DNA from: Bipolaris cookei
Taxonomy: Eukaryota; Ascomycota; Dothideomycetes; Pleosporales; Pleosporaceae
Direction of reading: 5' to 3'
DNA: 30,335 bases
Assembly: GCA_002286855.1 (NCBI GenBank)
Contig: NRSV01000147.1
Location: 1-30,335, forward strand
Part shown: positions 8,709 to 17,793 of the stretch, one piece after another
How positions within the stretch are numbered: the stretch's first letter is position 1
Layout of the letters: every line of letters begins with the position of its first letter
Notes under the pieces: model-generated
Database searches by the model: none
Seen by the model: the letters and a program-made list of their open reading frames with translations, nothing else
What the model was told of the DNA's origin: nothing
Made by a program: the position numbers and the translations under genes

Positions 8709-10000
8709 ACGTAAAGCACCACCGAGCCGGACACACCACCGAGCCGGACACTTTTTCTTGGCATCGCGAACATCACTTGCAAAGTAACATGTCCCAACTA
8801 CGTAAAGATACATTAACTCAGAGAGAAGGCAGAATTACTCTTGCTATTCAGGCCTATCGTACGGGCCAGTTTAAGAGCATTCGACGCGCTGCTGCTGTCT
8901 ACAACGTTCCTTTTCAGCGGCTTTCTGATCGGCTTAACAAAATCACTTTTCGACCCCAGATATCTCCAAACTGCCGCAAACTAACTATAATTGAAGAGCA
9001 AACAATTGTACGATATATTCTTGATCTAGACTCACGAGGATTTGCTCCCCGACTGTGTGAGGTAGCGGATATGGCAGAGAAACTACTGCGCGTACGAGAT
9101 GGCCAACCTTTAGGCAAGAACTGGGCAGAGCGATTTGTATCGCGTTCCGACGAGCTTAAAACAGCTTTCAATCGAGCAAAGGACCGCCAGAGAATACAGC
9201 AGGAAGATCCAGAGGTTATTAACGCGTGGTTTGAGCTTGTACGAGAGACAATTGAGAAGTATGGAGTACATTCTGACGACATCCATAACTTTGACGAGAC
9301 TGGCTTTCAGATGGGCGTGATTGGCTCAATGAAGGTAGTTACAGGCGCAGAGCGTCGTACGAGGCCTACTTTGACGCAGCCAGGCAATCGTGAGTGGGTT
9401 ACAGTTATTCAGAGCATCTGCGCTGCGGGGTATGCTACTCCGCCATTCATTATCTACAAGGGACGCGTCCATATCTCTGCTTGGTACGAAGAAGTAGATA
9501 TACCGTACGATTGGAAGCTCTCAGTATCACAGAACGGCTGGACAAATAACGCGCTTGGTCTTGAGTGGTTAAAGCACTTTGACGAGCATACAAAGACGCG
9601 TCAGGTGGGGTCGTACAGGCTACTTATTCTTGACGGCCATGAGAGCCACCTAAACCAAGAATTTAAGGACTACTGTCTTGAACAGAAGATTCTTACTCTT
9701 TGTATGCCTGCTCATTCATCGCATATACTTCAGCCGCTTGACGTTGTCTGCTTTTCGCCTCTTAAGCAGAAGTACTCCCAACGCGTACGAGACTTGGCAC
9801 GCCACCACGTCTGGCATATTGATAAAGAACGCTTCCTGCCAGCCTTTCGAGACGCGTTTCGCGACGTATTTACGTTCGATAACTGCAAAAAAGCCTTTAA
9901 GGCAGCAGGGCTAGTTCCTATTAACGCGCAGAGAGTCATTGATCGTCTTGACGTACGCCTTTGTACCCCACCACAAGAAGCTCAGCTAGAAACACCCTGG
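8709..10000 (+). mobile_element. Tc1/mariner-superfamily transposon T3 (right end missing)
   Basis: The left end begins ACGTAAAG after a TA and then carries two 17-bp direct repeats, CACCGAGCCGGACACAC and CACCGAGCCGGACACTT. The transposase follows 80 bp in. No inverted copy of the left end exists downstream: the element stops at the N at 10001. T4 is a decayed relative sharing the adjacent CTTTTTCTTGGCAT. Confidence 0.85.
8789..10000 (+). CDS. DDE_1-type transposase of T3 (3' truncated)
   Basis: 404 residues, open to the N. ATG at 8789 is the first methionine codon in frame and gives MSQLRKD, aligning with the MSQQ start of T1 and T2. Domains: psq/HTH-like N-terminus (about 15-55, with IRRAAAVYNVPFQRL), second HTH (about 65-130), DDE core with D169 (NFDETGF), D282 (ILDGHESH) and D318 (LQPLDVV), again 35 residues between the last two. 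No stop interrupts the frame, so this copy may have been recently active. The C-terminal tail, where T2 carries a coiled coil and zinc knuckle, is lost at the assembly break. Confidence 0.85.
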
Positions 10001-10001
10001 N
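10001..10001. other. Single ambiguous base (N) joining two partial transposons
   Basis: The only N in the window. Left of it T3 and LTR B4 lack their right halves; right of it T5 and the reverse LINE fragment lack their left halves. The transposase sequences do not align collinearly across the N: the left side is already past its catalytic core, while the right side begins at its first catalytic Asp. Best explained as a scaffolding gap of unknown true length. Confidence 0.8.
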
Positions 10002-11225
10002 CCACCATCAGATATCTGGAACTTCGACGAGACTGGCTTTCGCATTGGGATCGGAAAAGACCAGTGGGTTATTACTTTTGAGCCTCGCCGCCGTGTCTAT
10101 TTACCAACGCCTGATGATCGTACATCATTGACTGTAACTGAGTGCGTCAACGCTGCAGGCTACTCTATCCCACCAATGATTATCATTGAAGGCGACGCGC
10201 TCCTTGAGCGCTACTTCACTGATTTACCCGATAACTATCTAATCGCGCATAGCGATAGTGGCTATACAAACGATCAATTGAGTTATGAGTGGGTAAAGCA
10301 CTTCGTACAACAGAGCCAGAAGCATATTCAAGGGGTATATCGGCTGCTTTTGTTCGACGGATTTGATTCACACTGCACCCAAGAGTTTCTAGAAGTCCTT
10401 GAGGATCACAAGATTATTGCCTATCGCCTACCTCCCCATACGTCTCACTTTCTCCAGCCACTTGATGTAGGCTGTTTCCAGCCGTATAAGTACTGGCACG
10501 CGCAGGCTGTTGATCATGCAACCCGAACAGGCTGTACAGCTTTCAACAAGGTTGAGTTCTTGGCTGCTATCGAGTCAATCCGCGCCTATACATTCAAGCC
10601 CCGTACGATACAAAAAGGCTGGAGGGACTCAGGATTATATCCATTGGATATTAAGCGCGTCAAGAGTAATATACAGAGAGATTTTGCTGATTGGGATGCT
10701 GACTGCCAAGATACTGGCAGTAGTAGTGATAGTAGTGATAACACTACTGTGGATGGAACACCACCACCACCAGAGCTGAATACACCTCTGACAGTCCGGA
10801 CGCTCAAGCGCAATATTGACTATTGTCTAGAGAATGAAGAGCTTAGCGAGAACGTAAAGCGTACGCTGTTTGGAGCGTATAATATATCTGTTGCTGGAGA
10901 CCAAGCGATTGGTGAATTGCGCACCATGACTTCAATCGCACAATCACGGCGATCACGGCAACAACGCACCCGTACGATTCTCAAATCTTCAATGGGAGTT
11001 ATTTACTGCCATTCGGCACGAAAGATGGTTCAAAGTAAGCTTGCAGCTGAGTTGAGCCAGCTTACGTTTGAATATTCAAAGATGAAGGGCATGCCAATCA
11101 TGAAAAAGAAACGGCATTTCCAAGCTTACAAACCAATACACGAACAATTACAGCGTGTATGGGCGTCAATGCGTAGTGCTGAATTACTGGCGTATGAAAA
11201 TCAGTATGATAACTGGCATGGTTGA
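10002..11225 (+). CDS. DDE_1-type transposase of T5 (N-terminus missing)
   Basis: The frame is open from the N to a TGA at 11223-11225 (407 residues). It begins within the catalytic core at IWNFDETGFRIGIG. Catalytic Asp residues are at partial positions 9, 119 (LLFDGFDSH) and 155 (LQPLDVG), the DD35D spacing of the pogo/Fot1 group. A motif EPRRRVYLPTPDDRTSLTVTE follows the first Asp. A Ser/Asp-rich linker (about 220-240) precedes an alpha-helical basic C-terminus without a zinc knuckle. The protein is clearly diverged from T1-T3. No stops interrupt what remains. Confidence 0.85.
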   Translation, partial: PPSDIWNFDETGFRIGIGKDQWVITFEPRRRVYLPTPDDRTSLTVTECVNAAGYSIPPMIIIEGDALLERYFTDLPDNYLIAHSDSGYTNDQLSYEWVKHFVQQSQKHIQGVYRLLLFDGFDSHCTQEFLEVLEDHKIIAYRLPPHTSHFLQPLDVGCFQPYKYWHAQAVDHATRTGCTAFNKVEFLAAIESIRAYTFKPRTIQKGWRDSGLYPLDIKRVKSNIQRDFADWDADCQDTGSSSDSSDNTTVDGTPPPPELNTPLTVRTLKRNIDYCLENEELSENVKRTLFGAYNISVAGDQAIGELRTMTSIAQSRRSRQQRTRTILKSSMGVIYCHSARKMVQSKLAAELSQLTFEYSKMKGMPIMKKKRHFQAYKPIHEQLQRVWASMRSAELLAYENQYDNWHG

Positions 11226-11361
11226 GTAGTTATTTAATAATATATCTGGGTTGTAAGAAAAAATTTCGTTGGGACGGTAATATCGTTGGGAGCGTCGGCA
11301 CTCGCCTGCGGCGAGTGTCAGCGCAGCTGATTTAGCTGAATAAGCTAAGCCTTGGCACGGA
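10002..11361 (+). mobile_element. Transposon T5, right part only
   Basis: Ends at 11361 in CCTTGGCACGGA followed by TA (11362-11363), after which LINE 5' sequence starts, so T5 inserted at a TA within LINE ORF1. The left inverted repeat is missing beyond the N. The end sequence differs from those of T1, T2 and T3, so this is a separate family. A perfect hairpin (CACTCGCC, TGC, GGCGAGTG) sits at 11299-11317. Confidence 0.75.
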
Positions 11362-12299
11362 TAGTGTCACTGTCTGGCGGCATTTTATTACTAAGCTTTT
11401 CTCTTAGTAAGCAGCTTGGTGGTCTGTGTGTTTTTGTTTTCGTGGTTGAGACATGTTCAAAATAGCTACTTTACCAGCTTCTGGCTCTATAGCGCGTAGG
11501 CTGCACGACGTCGCACTGGCTGCAATCGATTTCTTAAGATGGGTTTGTATATATTGAGATAAAATTACACCTAACGTGTTTCACCACCGAGTCGTCAACC
11601 CCACCGAGTCGTCAGCTCCACCACCACACCCTACCTTTGCCACAATATTGCGCAACACTACTATAATTTTTCTTATTAAGCAGAATAAGATATTATTCTT
11701 CAGACGCGTCGCTATCCTCTATATCATCTAATTCTACTTGGCAAGTGCGAGAGTTGTGTCCAACTTGGCTGCAACGCCCGCAGCGCCGTTCACTGCGCAC
11801 CCTTTTCGCAGACGTTGCACCATCATTACAGCTACCACCCTCTGCCTCAGCGATCTGATCAGCTATCTGGCCAACTGTCTGAGACCCCTCTGTCTGCAGG
11901 TAGCGCCTCTTACGAGTTTTTCGCTTTGTTACATCACTAATCGTAGCTTCAAGACGATCAAGTTTCTCCTGCATTAACACCATATTATGGGCTATCTGCT
12001 GAGCGCCCTTACTCAACTGCTGCATCTGCTCCTTAAGAGAAGTTGTAGGAGACCCTCGCTAGATTTGCATGCGGTTTCGAATAAGCGTAGCCTGCGCCTC
12101 CATTTCGCGCGCGTTACGCGGCGTTTTTGGCTCCCAGGTAGTGGTCTTTTGCGCTGGTGGAGTCGGCGTACGCAGCACGACGTCAAGCTGTGATAAAACA
12201 ACGTGATAATCGTGTGGAGTAAGCCCAGCACCTCGAAATCCTCCGCAGATGTTTTCTGGTGTAATAGCCTTGTAATAGGCCTTTTTAAACGCTGGTAGG

Positions 12300-12387
12300 A
12301 AGGTTTCTTTGCTGATATAGTGGATGCGATTGCGTGCCAAGACAAGGTTTCTTTACTGATATGGTGGATGCGATTGCGTGCCAAGAC
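12300..12387. repeat. 44-bp tandem duplication inside the T2 transposase
   Basis: Bases 12300-12343 recur at 12344-12387 with a few differences. T1 has one copy. Length 44 is not a multiple of three, so it destroys the frame. Confidence 0.8.
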
Positions 12388-12716
12388 CGAGATAGCATCA
12401 CCATACGCGCGCTTCAACGGCAAGAAGCAGCCCACATCAAGAGGCTGTAAGAGGCGCAACGAGTGGGAAGGCATACAGAGAAGGATTATCTTCTTCTCTT
12501 CGCAGAGATCTCGAAAAGCTACCAAGTAGTGGCTCTCATGGCCGTCAACAATGAGCAGCCTATGCGTACCCACAGGCCGCGCATGGGAATCGAAGTGACG
12601 AAGCCAGTTAAGCGCTAGATCGTTGTTCGTCCAGCCGGTAGGACTGATTTGGATTACCCAGTAGCGTGGTAGATCCTCTGTAAACTAGGTAGAGATTAGA
12701 ACCTTGCCTGCGAAGA

Positions 12717-12740
12717 TGAGTGAGTGAGTGAGTGAGTGAG
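12717..12740. repeat. (TGAG)6 microsatellite in T2
   Basis: Six perfect TGAG units within the broken transposase. T1 has no such repeat at the aligned place, where it reads CTCATCTTC on the coding strand. Confidence 0.9.
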
Positions 12741-13528
12741 TTGTATTTAACGTCTATATATAAAGCCTCCCTTGGGGCATGTAGACGGGCTATGCCTATT
12801 GCCTGGCTGGATCTTCTTTGTTCTTCCTTTGGTTTGTCTGAGCCTGTTTTCAACTGCTGTTGTGATAATTTTTGGCCCATATAAACGCCGTCTCATCAAG
12901 TTGTTAGATATTTGTCGTTGTCCTGGATACCATACTTTGCTTTCGTATTCTGAACTAGCTCGAACCAGCCCTTAATAAGCGCTGGGTCTTCGCAGAGAGC
13001 TCGCTGGTGATCGTATGGACGGCTCCGGCGCGTACGGAGCTCAGGATTGCGCTGGACAAACCTATCAACCCAGTTCTTGCCCACCTCCTTCCCGCCACGC
13101 TCTTGGAGCAGTCTGTTGGCCATATCTCGCACGTCGTCTCTCCCACAGGGTAGTCCTCGCTCAGCCTCAACTATTACACGCCTAGTAATAGCCTCCTCTT
13201 CTAGTTTTGTTAGGCGCTTACAGTTCGCCTCACAATCGCGTCGAGGGCGTCGTCCAGCGCGTCGTTCTCGGATTGTCGTTCGTGGGACACTATATACGAT
13301 AGCAGCGCGTGTTTCAGTCTGGATCTGGTGTGAAGTAAGACTTTGAATAGCTAAGGTAATATCTGCTTCACTATAGGCTTGTTGCACGTTGAGTTGTTGA
13401 GACATCACGCGTTATTGTTGCAAAGGTGGGGTGTGGTGGTGGAGCTGACGACTCGGTGGGGTTGACGACTCGGTGGTGAAACACGTTATTCTGAAAAACT
13501 CGAAGTTGGTGTTGTGTGTTCTCAGCGA

Positions 13529-13820
13529 AATATCTACTGTCTTGTTAAGTAAAGTAACTAGTAAGAAAGTACAATTTGAGTTGACCACAACGAGAGTAAA
13601 TAATAAAATCCATCCATCCTTATATCCTCATTGCTTTCGTCCTGCCACCTCGGACATCTCGCCAAGACGAGATGGACCAGATGGCACATCACGTGACCTC
13701 GAGACCCGCGGTGATCCATTACCTTCTGACGCGGAGCTTTGTGGCACCATAACCACTCGTGCTCTCTCGTTCCTCTTGTCCCGCGTCAAGGAGAGCCCCT
13801 TTCTTGTTATCTCTGTAACA
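13529..13820 (+). repeat. LTR family C, copy C1 (5' truncated), attached to internal ORF
   Basis: Aligns with the 3' 290 or so bases of C2 and C3, sharing AACTAGTAAGAAAGTACAAT and the final TCTGTAACA. Its left part is missing at the boundary with the reverse LINE. Unlike C2 and C3 it is followed by retroelement-like internal sequence, so it is probably a real 5' LTR. Confidence 0.75.
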
Positions 13821-13962
13821 TTACCTCCCCCTTTAGGGCTGTCGTCCCGACACCCTGGAATATTGTTTTGCCGTGCCGCGTGTCGAAGCGCTGGCTGCTT
13901 ATAAGGTCTGTGGGCCCCGGGCCACCGTGACCGTTCCTTCTGGTTCTCCAGCCTTCCTAACC

Positions 13963-14520
13963 ATGCCCAAGGTCCCGTCTTCCCGTCCTTTCCGTGTTCG
14001 AATTCAGAAGTCGAACGAGGAGCGCTATTCCCGTGCTGGTCGTGTAAAAGAGCAAGGGAACGAGATGACTTCTTATCGTTGTAGGCGTTGTGAGGAGAAG
14101 AACCTTCGTTGTTTTGTGGACACAGCCACTGGGCGTTGTGCCGGCTGTATTTCCGTTGCTGCGACATGCAGTCTCTTTGTGTCTGAGGAAGAGTGGAAGA
14201 AGGTGCAGCGTGAGAAGCGTCAGAAGCGTTTGGAACTGGCTCGTATTGAAGAGGACGCCGCGCGAGTTCGCCGTGAGTTTCTGGAGGTTGAGGCGCGCGA
14301 GCAAGAGTTCGCCGACCGAGACCTCGCCATTCTTGCTGTACAGGAGCGCGCGAAGGAGCAGGCCGAGGGGAGCTCCGCCCCTGGGAGTACGGGTCCTTCT
14401 GCTGTCGAACCGACGCCACTCGAATCGTTAACTAATCCGGGCCGGTTACAGGCTGATTACTACGATCCTACTTTTCCCTTCTTTACCCTGCGAATTCCGA
14501 TTATTCCGCCCTCGGGTTGA
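13963..14520 (+). CDS. LTR-retroelement ORF with Zn2Cys6-pattern cysteine cluster and coiled coil
   Basis: 185 residues if the ATG at 13963 is used (215 if 13873 is; the frame is open further upstream). It starts about 140 bp after LTR C1, as the first ORF of a retroelement would. A basic N-terminus is followed by a CX2CX6CX8CX2CX6C cluster (CRRCEEKNLRC.., ..CAGCISVAATC), exactly the spacing of the GAL4-type binuclear zinc cluster. Next come a charged heptad-rich helix (about 75-130) and a Gly/Ser/Pro-rich tail. Its position suggests a nucleic-acid-binding Gag-like or accessory protein rather than a host regulator. The retroelement is cut 100 bp downstream by the LINE. Function unknown. Confidence 0.6.
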   Translation: MPKVPSSRPFRVRIQKSNEERYSRAGRVKEQGNEMTSYRCRRCEEKNLRCFVDTATGRCAGCISVAATCSLFVSEEEWKKVQREKRQKRLELARIEEDAARVRREFLEVEAREQEFADRDLAILAVQERAKEQAEGSSAPGSTGPSAVEPTPLESLTNPGRLQADYYDPTFPFFTLRIPIIPPSG

Positions 14521-14809
14521 CTTTTGCTTCTCCGGGTGCTTCCGGTGGTATTCACGTACCAGTGACTTGCAGTTCGTCAGGTTTCCTTCAGGTTCCCAAG
14601 TGTTATGGCTTTCTGGCAATCAACACCAACTTCGAGTTTCTCAGAATAGGTGTAATTTTAGCTGAATATATACAAATCCATCCCAAAAAATCGATTGCAA
14701 CTAGTGCGACGTCGTGCAGCCTACGCGCTATAGAGCCAGAAGCTGGTAAAGTAGCTATTTTGAACACGTCTCAACCACGAAAACAAAAACACACAGACCA
14801 CCAAGCTGC

Positions 14810-14832
14810 TTACTAAGAGAAAAGCTTAGTAA
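14810..14832 (+). promoter_or_regulatory. Hairpin immediately before LINE ORF1 start
   Basis: Perfect 8-bp inverted repeat TTACTAAG / CTTAGTAA with a 7-base loop, ending 4 bases before the ORF1 ATG at 14837. The reverse copy near 11385-11408 keeps the same stem. It could affect translation or packaging of the LINE RNA. Confidence 0.55.
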
Positions 14833-14836
14833 TAAA

Positions 14837-16356
14837 ATGCCGCCAGGTAGTGATACTATTATAGTAAACACCCAACAAAGCAGACAGGAGAGCCTAGGTC
14901 CGGAGGCTCAGATTGACAGAGAAATGGATATAGAATCCACACCAGCTACGCCCACCCAAAACCAGCAAACACCTAGCGTGTTTGAAATACCAATACTACC
15001 ACCAAACAAGCGATATGCCAACTTCTCGCCAGAGACTATCTACAGAGGCAGAAACCCATACCAAAACACCTCCAGCCCAAAACCAACCGCCAAGAACTCT
15101 GAACAGGCAATCTATTGGGCTAGAGACCTTATCCTCCAAGCCTCCACAATGGAAGAATCCCACGTAGCCCAAAACAAGCTACTAGAGCTACTTGACGTCT
15201 TCAGAGACTATACTGAAACGGGTAGAGTAGCTAACCAGATCACCGAAAAGCTATCTGCAAAGCTAGCTTACCACTCAGCGACGCTCGCAAACGCATCGCA
15301 GCAAGCAACAAAGACGCTTAAACAAGCCACGATTGCAGCGTCAAATAAGGCACAACCAATAGCTGCGCAATCTACCCAAAAACCAGCCCAAACCTCCTAC
15401 GCTGCAGTAGCAGCTAACAACACAAACCAAGCCTGGACAACAATTCAGCCAAGGAAGAAGCCAGCGCAACCAGCGAAGAAACCAGTATCTTACTACCAGA
15501 CGCTAGTCACGCTAGAAGAGGGCCAAACAATTAGCCCTCTACTAGTAAGAAATAAGATTAACCAAGCCTTCCAAAAGGTAGGTATTGCTGGTCCAGTAAT
15601 CCAGCAAGTAGCAACGAGCAAAAGAAACAACCTTATCCTTACAACCACCGAAGGATACTCAGGAGAATTTCTTCTAAAGCAAGTCAATACCTGGCAAAGC
15701 CAGCTCCCAATCAAAGCAAAAGAAACAACCTTATCCTTACAACCACCGAAGGATACTCAGGAGAATTTCTTCTAAAGCAAGTCAATACCTGGCAAAGCCA
15801 GCTCCCAATCAAGAAAGCCCAGCCGCTAGAGTCCTGGACTAAGCTAGTTGTACATGGGGTACCAACAACCTTCGACGGGGCAGAAAGCCTCCAAGTACTC
15901 CACACAGAGATCCCAACCTACAACAAAAACCAAACGATTGTTGGAAACCCGTTCTGGATATCAAAGAACTGGAGGAGCCAACAGTCAGGCTCAATTGCTA
16001 TTGCTTTTAGAACTGAAGAAGAAGCGAAGAAGATTGGTAATAGGATAACAATCCTTGGCCAATCCCTTCGAGTTGAGAAATACCGCCAAATCCCACCAAC
16101 TGCTCAGTGCAGTAAGTGCCAAGGATTTGGACACAACTTTAGCAGGTGTAGAAACCTAGCCAGCTGCCAATTCTGTGCTGAAAACCACCTAACGGCTCAG
16201 CACTTTTGCAGCATCTGCAAAACCAAAGGGAAGGCCTGCAACCACACCCTACCAAAATGCAAAAACTGCAATAAAATCCACTTTGCTAATAGCAAAGACT
16301 GCGAGATCTTAGTATCTATTTCCCAGAAGACAGCCTCAGAACCAATCCAATGGTAG
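14837..16356 (+). pseudogene. LINE ORF1, Gag-like protein, frameshifted by a 98-bp duplication
   Basis: The frame runs from ATG 14837 to a stop at 15775. Removing one copy of a 98-bp tandem duplication (15617-15714 and 15715-15812) lets it continue to TAG at 16354-16356, about 473 residues. The N-terminal half is Gln/Ala-rich with a helical segment. The C-terminal part (15811 on) holds CCHC knuckles, first CSKCQGFGHNFSRC then CX2C-type pairs around CQFCAENHLTAQHFC and CKNCNKIHFANSKDC. Such ORF1 proteins bind LINE RNA to form the retrotransposition particle. The stop overlaps the ORF2 start (ATGGTAG), suggesting coupled translation in the intact element. Confidence 0.85.
15617..15812. repeat. 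98-bp tandem duplication in LINE ORF1
   Basis: Two adjacent copies, nearly identical through the last bases (..CCCAATCAA). Because 98 is not divisible by 3 it truncates ORF1 at 15775. Confidence 0.9.
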
Positions 16357-17755
16357 GAAATATAAAGATCTTACAAGTAAATCTAAATAAAAATCCATAC
16401 GCTACAGAATCAACGCTACAACTAGCGATTGAGCTTAAGGTTGATATTATTGCAATCCAAGAGCCGTGGATTGCACCTTCCAACAGCAATAACTACGAAG
16501 CCCCAAGGTCAACAGCCCACCAAAGCTTCTACCAAATCTTTCCAAAAGCAGATCCAAATCTCCGCCCAAGAGCTCTATTTTATATATCTAGATCTCTAAC
16601 AGCAGAGGTTAGCCAGCTAGAGGAAATAGCCGACCCTGACGCTATTGCTATCACGATCCAAGAAGGACGCTCGAAGCTCAACATCTACAACGTATACAAC
16701 CAAAAAAACGCAGAAAATATAAAAACCTTCCAAAGATTACTCAAAGACACTCAGCTACCAACATCTACCCTACTGCTTATGGACGCCAACGAGCACCACC
16801 CTTGGTGGGACCCAGGCTGTAAAACTAGCCAAGATGGCCAGCTATTAGCAGACTGGATAGAAGACCAGAACCTTAGCCTCCTTAACACGCCAGGAGCTAC
16901 GACTTTCTTTAGACCTAATATGTCTCGAGAAACAACACTAGATCTATCTATCGCTACTCCAGATCTAGAAGACAAAGTAAAAGACTGGCAAATTACAACA
17001 GAACCTGGATCTGACCACCACGGAATACTCTTCTCTATCCACACAACAAAGGACCTAGTTAATAACCCTACTAGCCAAACAAGATACAATACAAAAAGGG
17101 CAGACTGGGACCTATTTAGAGAAGAGCTGGGCAAAGCTATCCAGAGCAACCCAGCGCTACAATCGCTAGATCAGATCAACCAACCAAGAAAAGCAGATTC
17201 AAGAAACCTACTCCTAGGCCAAGACAACGAGCTTAAGCTGCAACTAGAAGCAATTGGAGAAGCTATTACGCTAGTAATCCAACAAGCTGCAGATAAAGCT
17301 ATTCCACAACTAAAACAAGGGCCAAAAGCAAAGCCCTGGTGGAGCCCGGAGCTAACTTAGCTAAGAAAAAACGTATCTTATTGCCAAAGAACATTCGCGC
17401 AACAACTTCAAACCACCTCTATAGAGGAAGCCTATCTCTTTAAAAGAGACTTCCTTATAGCGCGGACAGCGTACCAAACAGCAATTAAGAAAGCTAAAAG
17501 AGAGCACTGGAACAACTTCCTAGAAAAAGAAGACGCACAATCCATCTTTAAAGCTATGGACTATACTAGGGAAAAGAGAGTAGAAAGAATCCCTCCTATC
17601 CAAGGAGAGACGCTAGAAACCTCTTTTAAAGGAAAGTGTAGAGCCTTTCGAAAAGCACTATTCCCTCCACCCCCTAGTACAGTACTACCAAGCTTCAACA
17701 ACTACCAAGAGAAAGAGTGGGAGTGGCCAGCGCTATCAATAACCGAACTAGAACG

Positions 17756-17793
17756 CGCGTGTTCTAATCAAGGACGCGTGTTCTAATCAAGTT
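17756..17793. repeat. 19-bp tandem duplication in LINE ORF2
   Basis: CGCGTGTTCTAATCAAG occurs twice with a 19-bp period; removing one copy restores the frame from the endonuclease linker into the reverse transcriptase. Confidence 0.85.

Larger units (their letters stand above)
11693..13408 (-). pseudogene. Broken transposase of T2, with coiled coil and zinc-knuckle tail
   Basis: Reading from 13408: an intact N-terminal part (HTH and second HTH, to KYGIQ near 12920), then degeneration through the first catalytic segment. There a (TGAG)6 microsatellite at 12717-12740 and foreign-looking sequence replace about 100 bases. Next come recognisable catalytic parts (LLIVDGHESH, LQPLDVG at 12573 to about 12400), a 44-bp tandem duplication (12300-12387) that shifts the frame, and a stop at 12061-12059 (TAG, probably once CAG). 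The tail has a helical EKLDRLEATISDVTK segment and the zinc knuckle CGRCSQVGHNSRTC. Outside the N-terminus it is nearly identical to T1, so the intact ancestor was probably about 550 residues. Confidence 0.85.
11574..13486 (-). mobile_element. Tc1/mariner-superfamily transposon T2
   Basis: 1913 bp, flanked by TA at 11572-11573 and 13487-13488. The inverted repeats (11574-11640 and 13420-13486) match for 58 bases without error and about 67 with one mismatch. They begin ACGTGTTTCACC as in T1, but the internal 17-bp repeats differ (CACCGAGTCGTCAACCC, then CACCGAGTCGTCAGCTC). It is inserted in the 5' UTR of a LINE copy. The transposase inside is broken. Confidence 0.9.
11362..13514 (-). mobile_element. 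LINE 5' fragment, minus strand, split by T2 and cut by T5
   Basis: The 5' end at 13514 (CAACACCAACTTCGAG on the minus strand) matches 14621 and 30239 onward. It is interrupted by T2 at 11574-13486 (TA duplicated) and continues through the 5' UTR hairpin to the ORF1 start codon at 11383-11381, giving MPPDSDT, before T5 interrupts at TA. Insertion order: LINE first, then T2 and T5. Confidence 0.85.

Noticed and set aside
8777..8788. Start of the T3 transposase at 8777
   Set aside because: The codon there is TTG. The first ATG in frame is 8789 and aligns with the MSQ starts of T1 and T2.
10002..10081. Continuation of the T3 transposase across the N to 10081
   Set aside because: The frame after the N is a shadow; the genuine frame there is that of T5, offset by one base, showing NFDETGF at 10020-10040.
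13628..14419. A 263-residue minus-strand frame
   Set aside because: It overlaps the cysteine-cluster ORF and LTR C1 on the other strand, and its composition is that of an antisense shadow. The plus-strand protein has coherent motifs.
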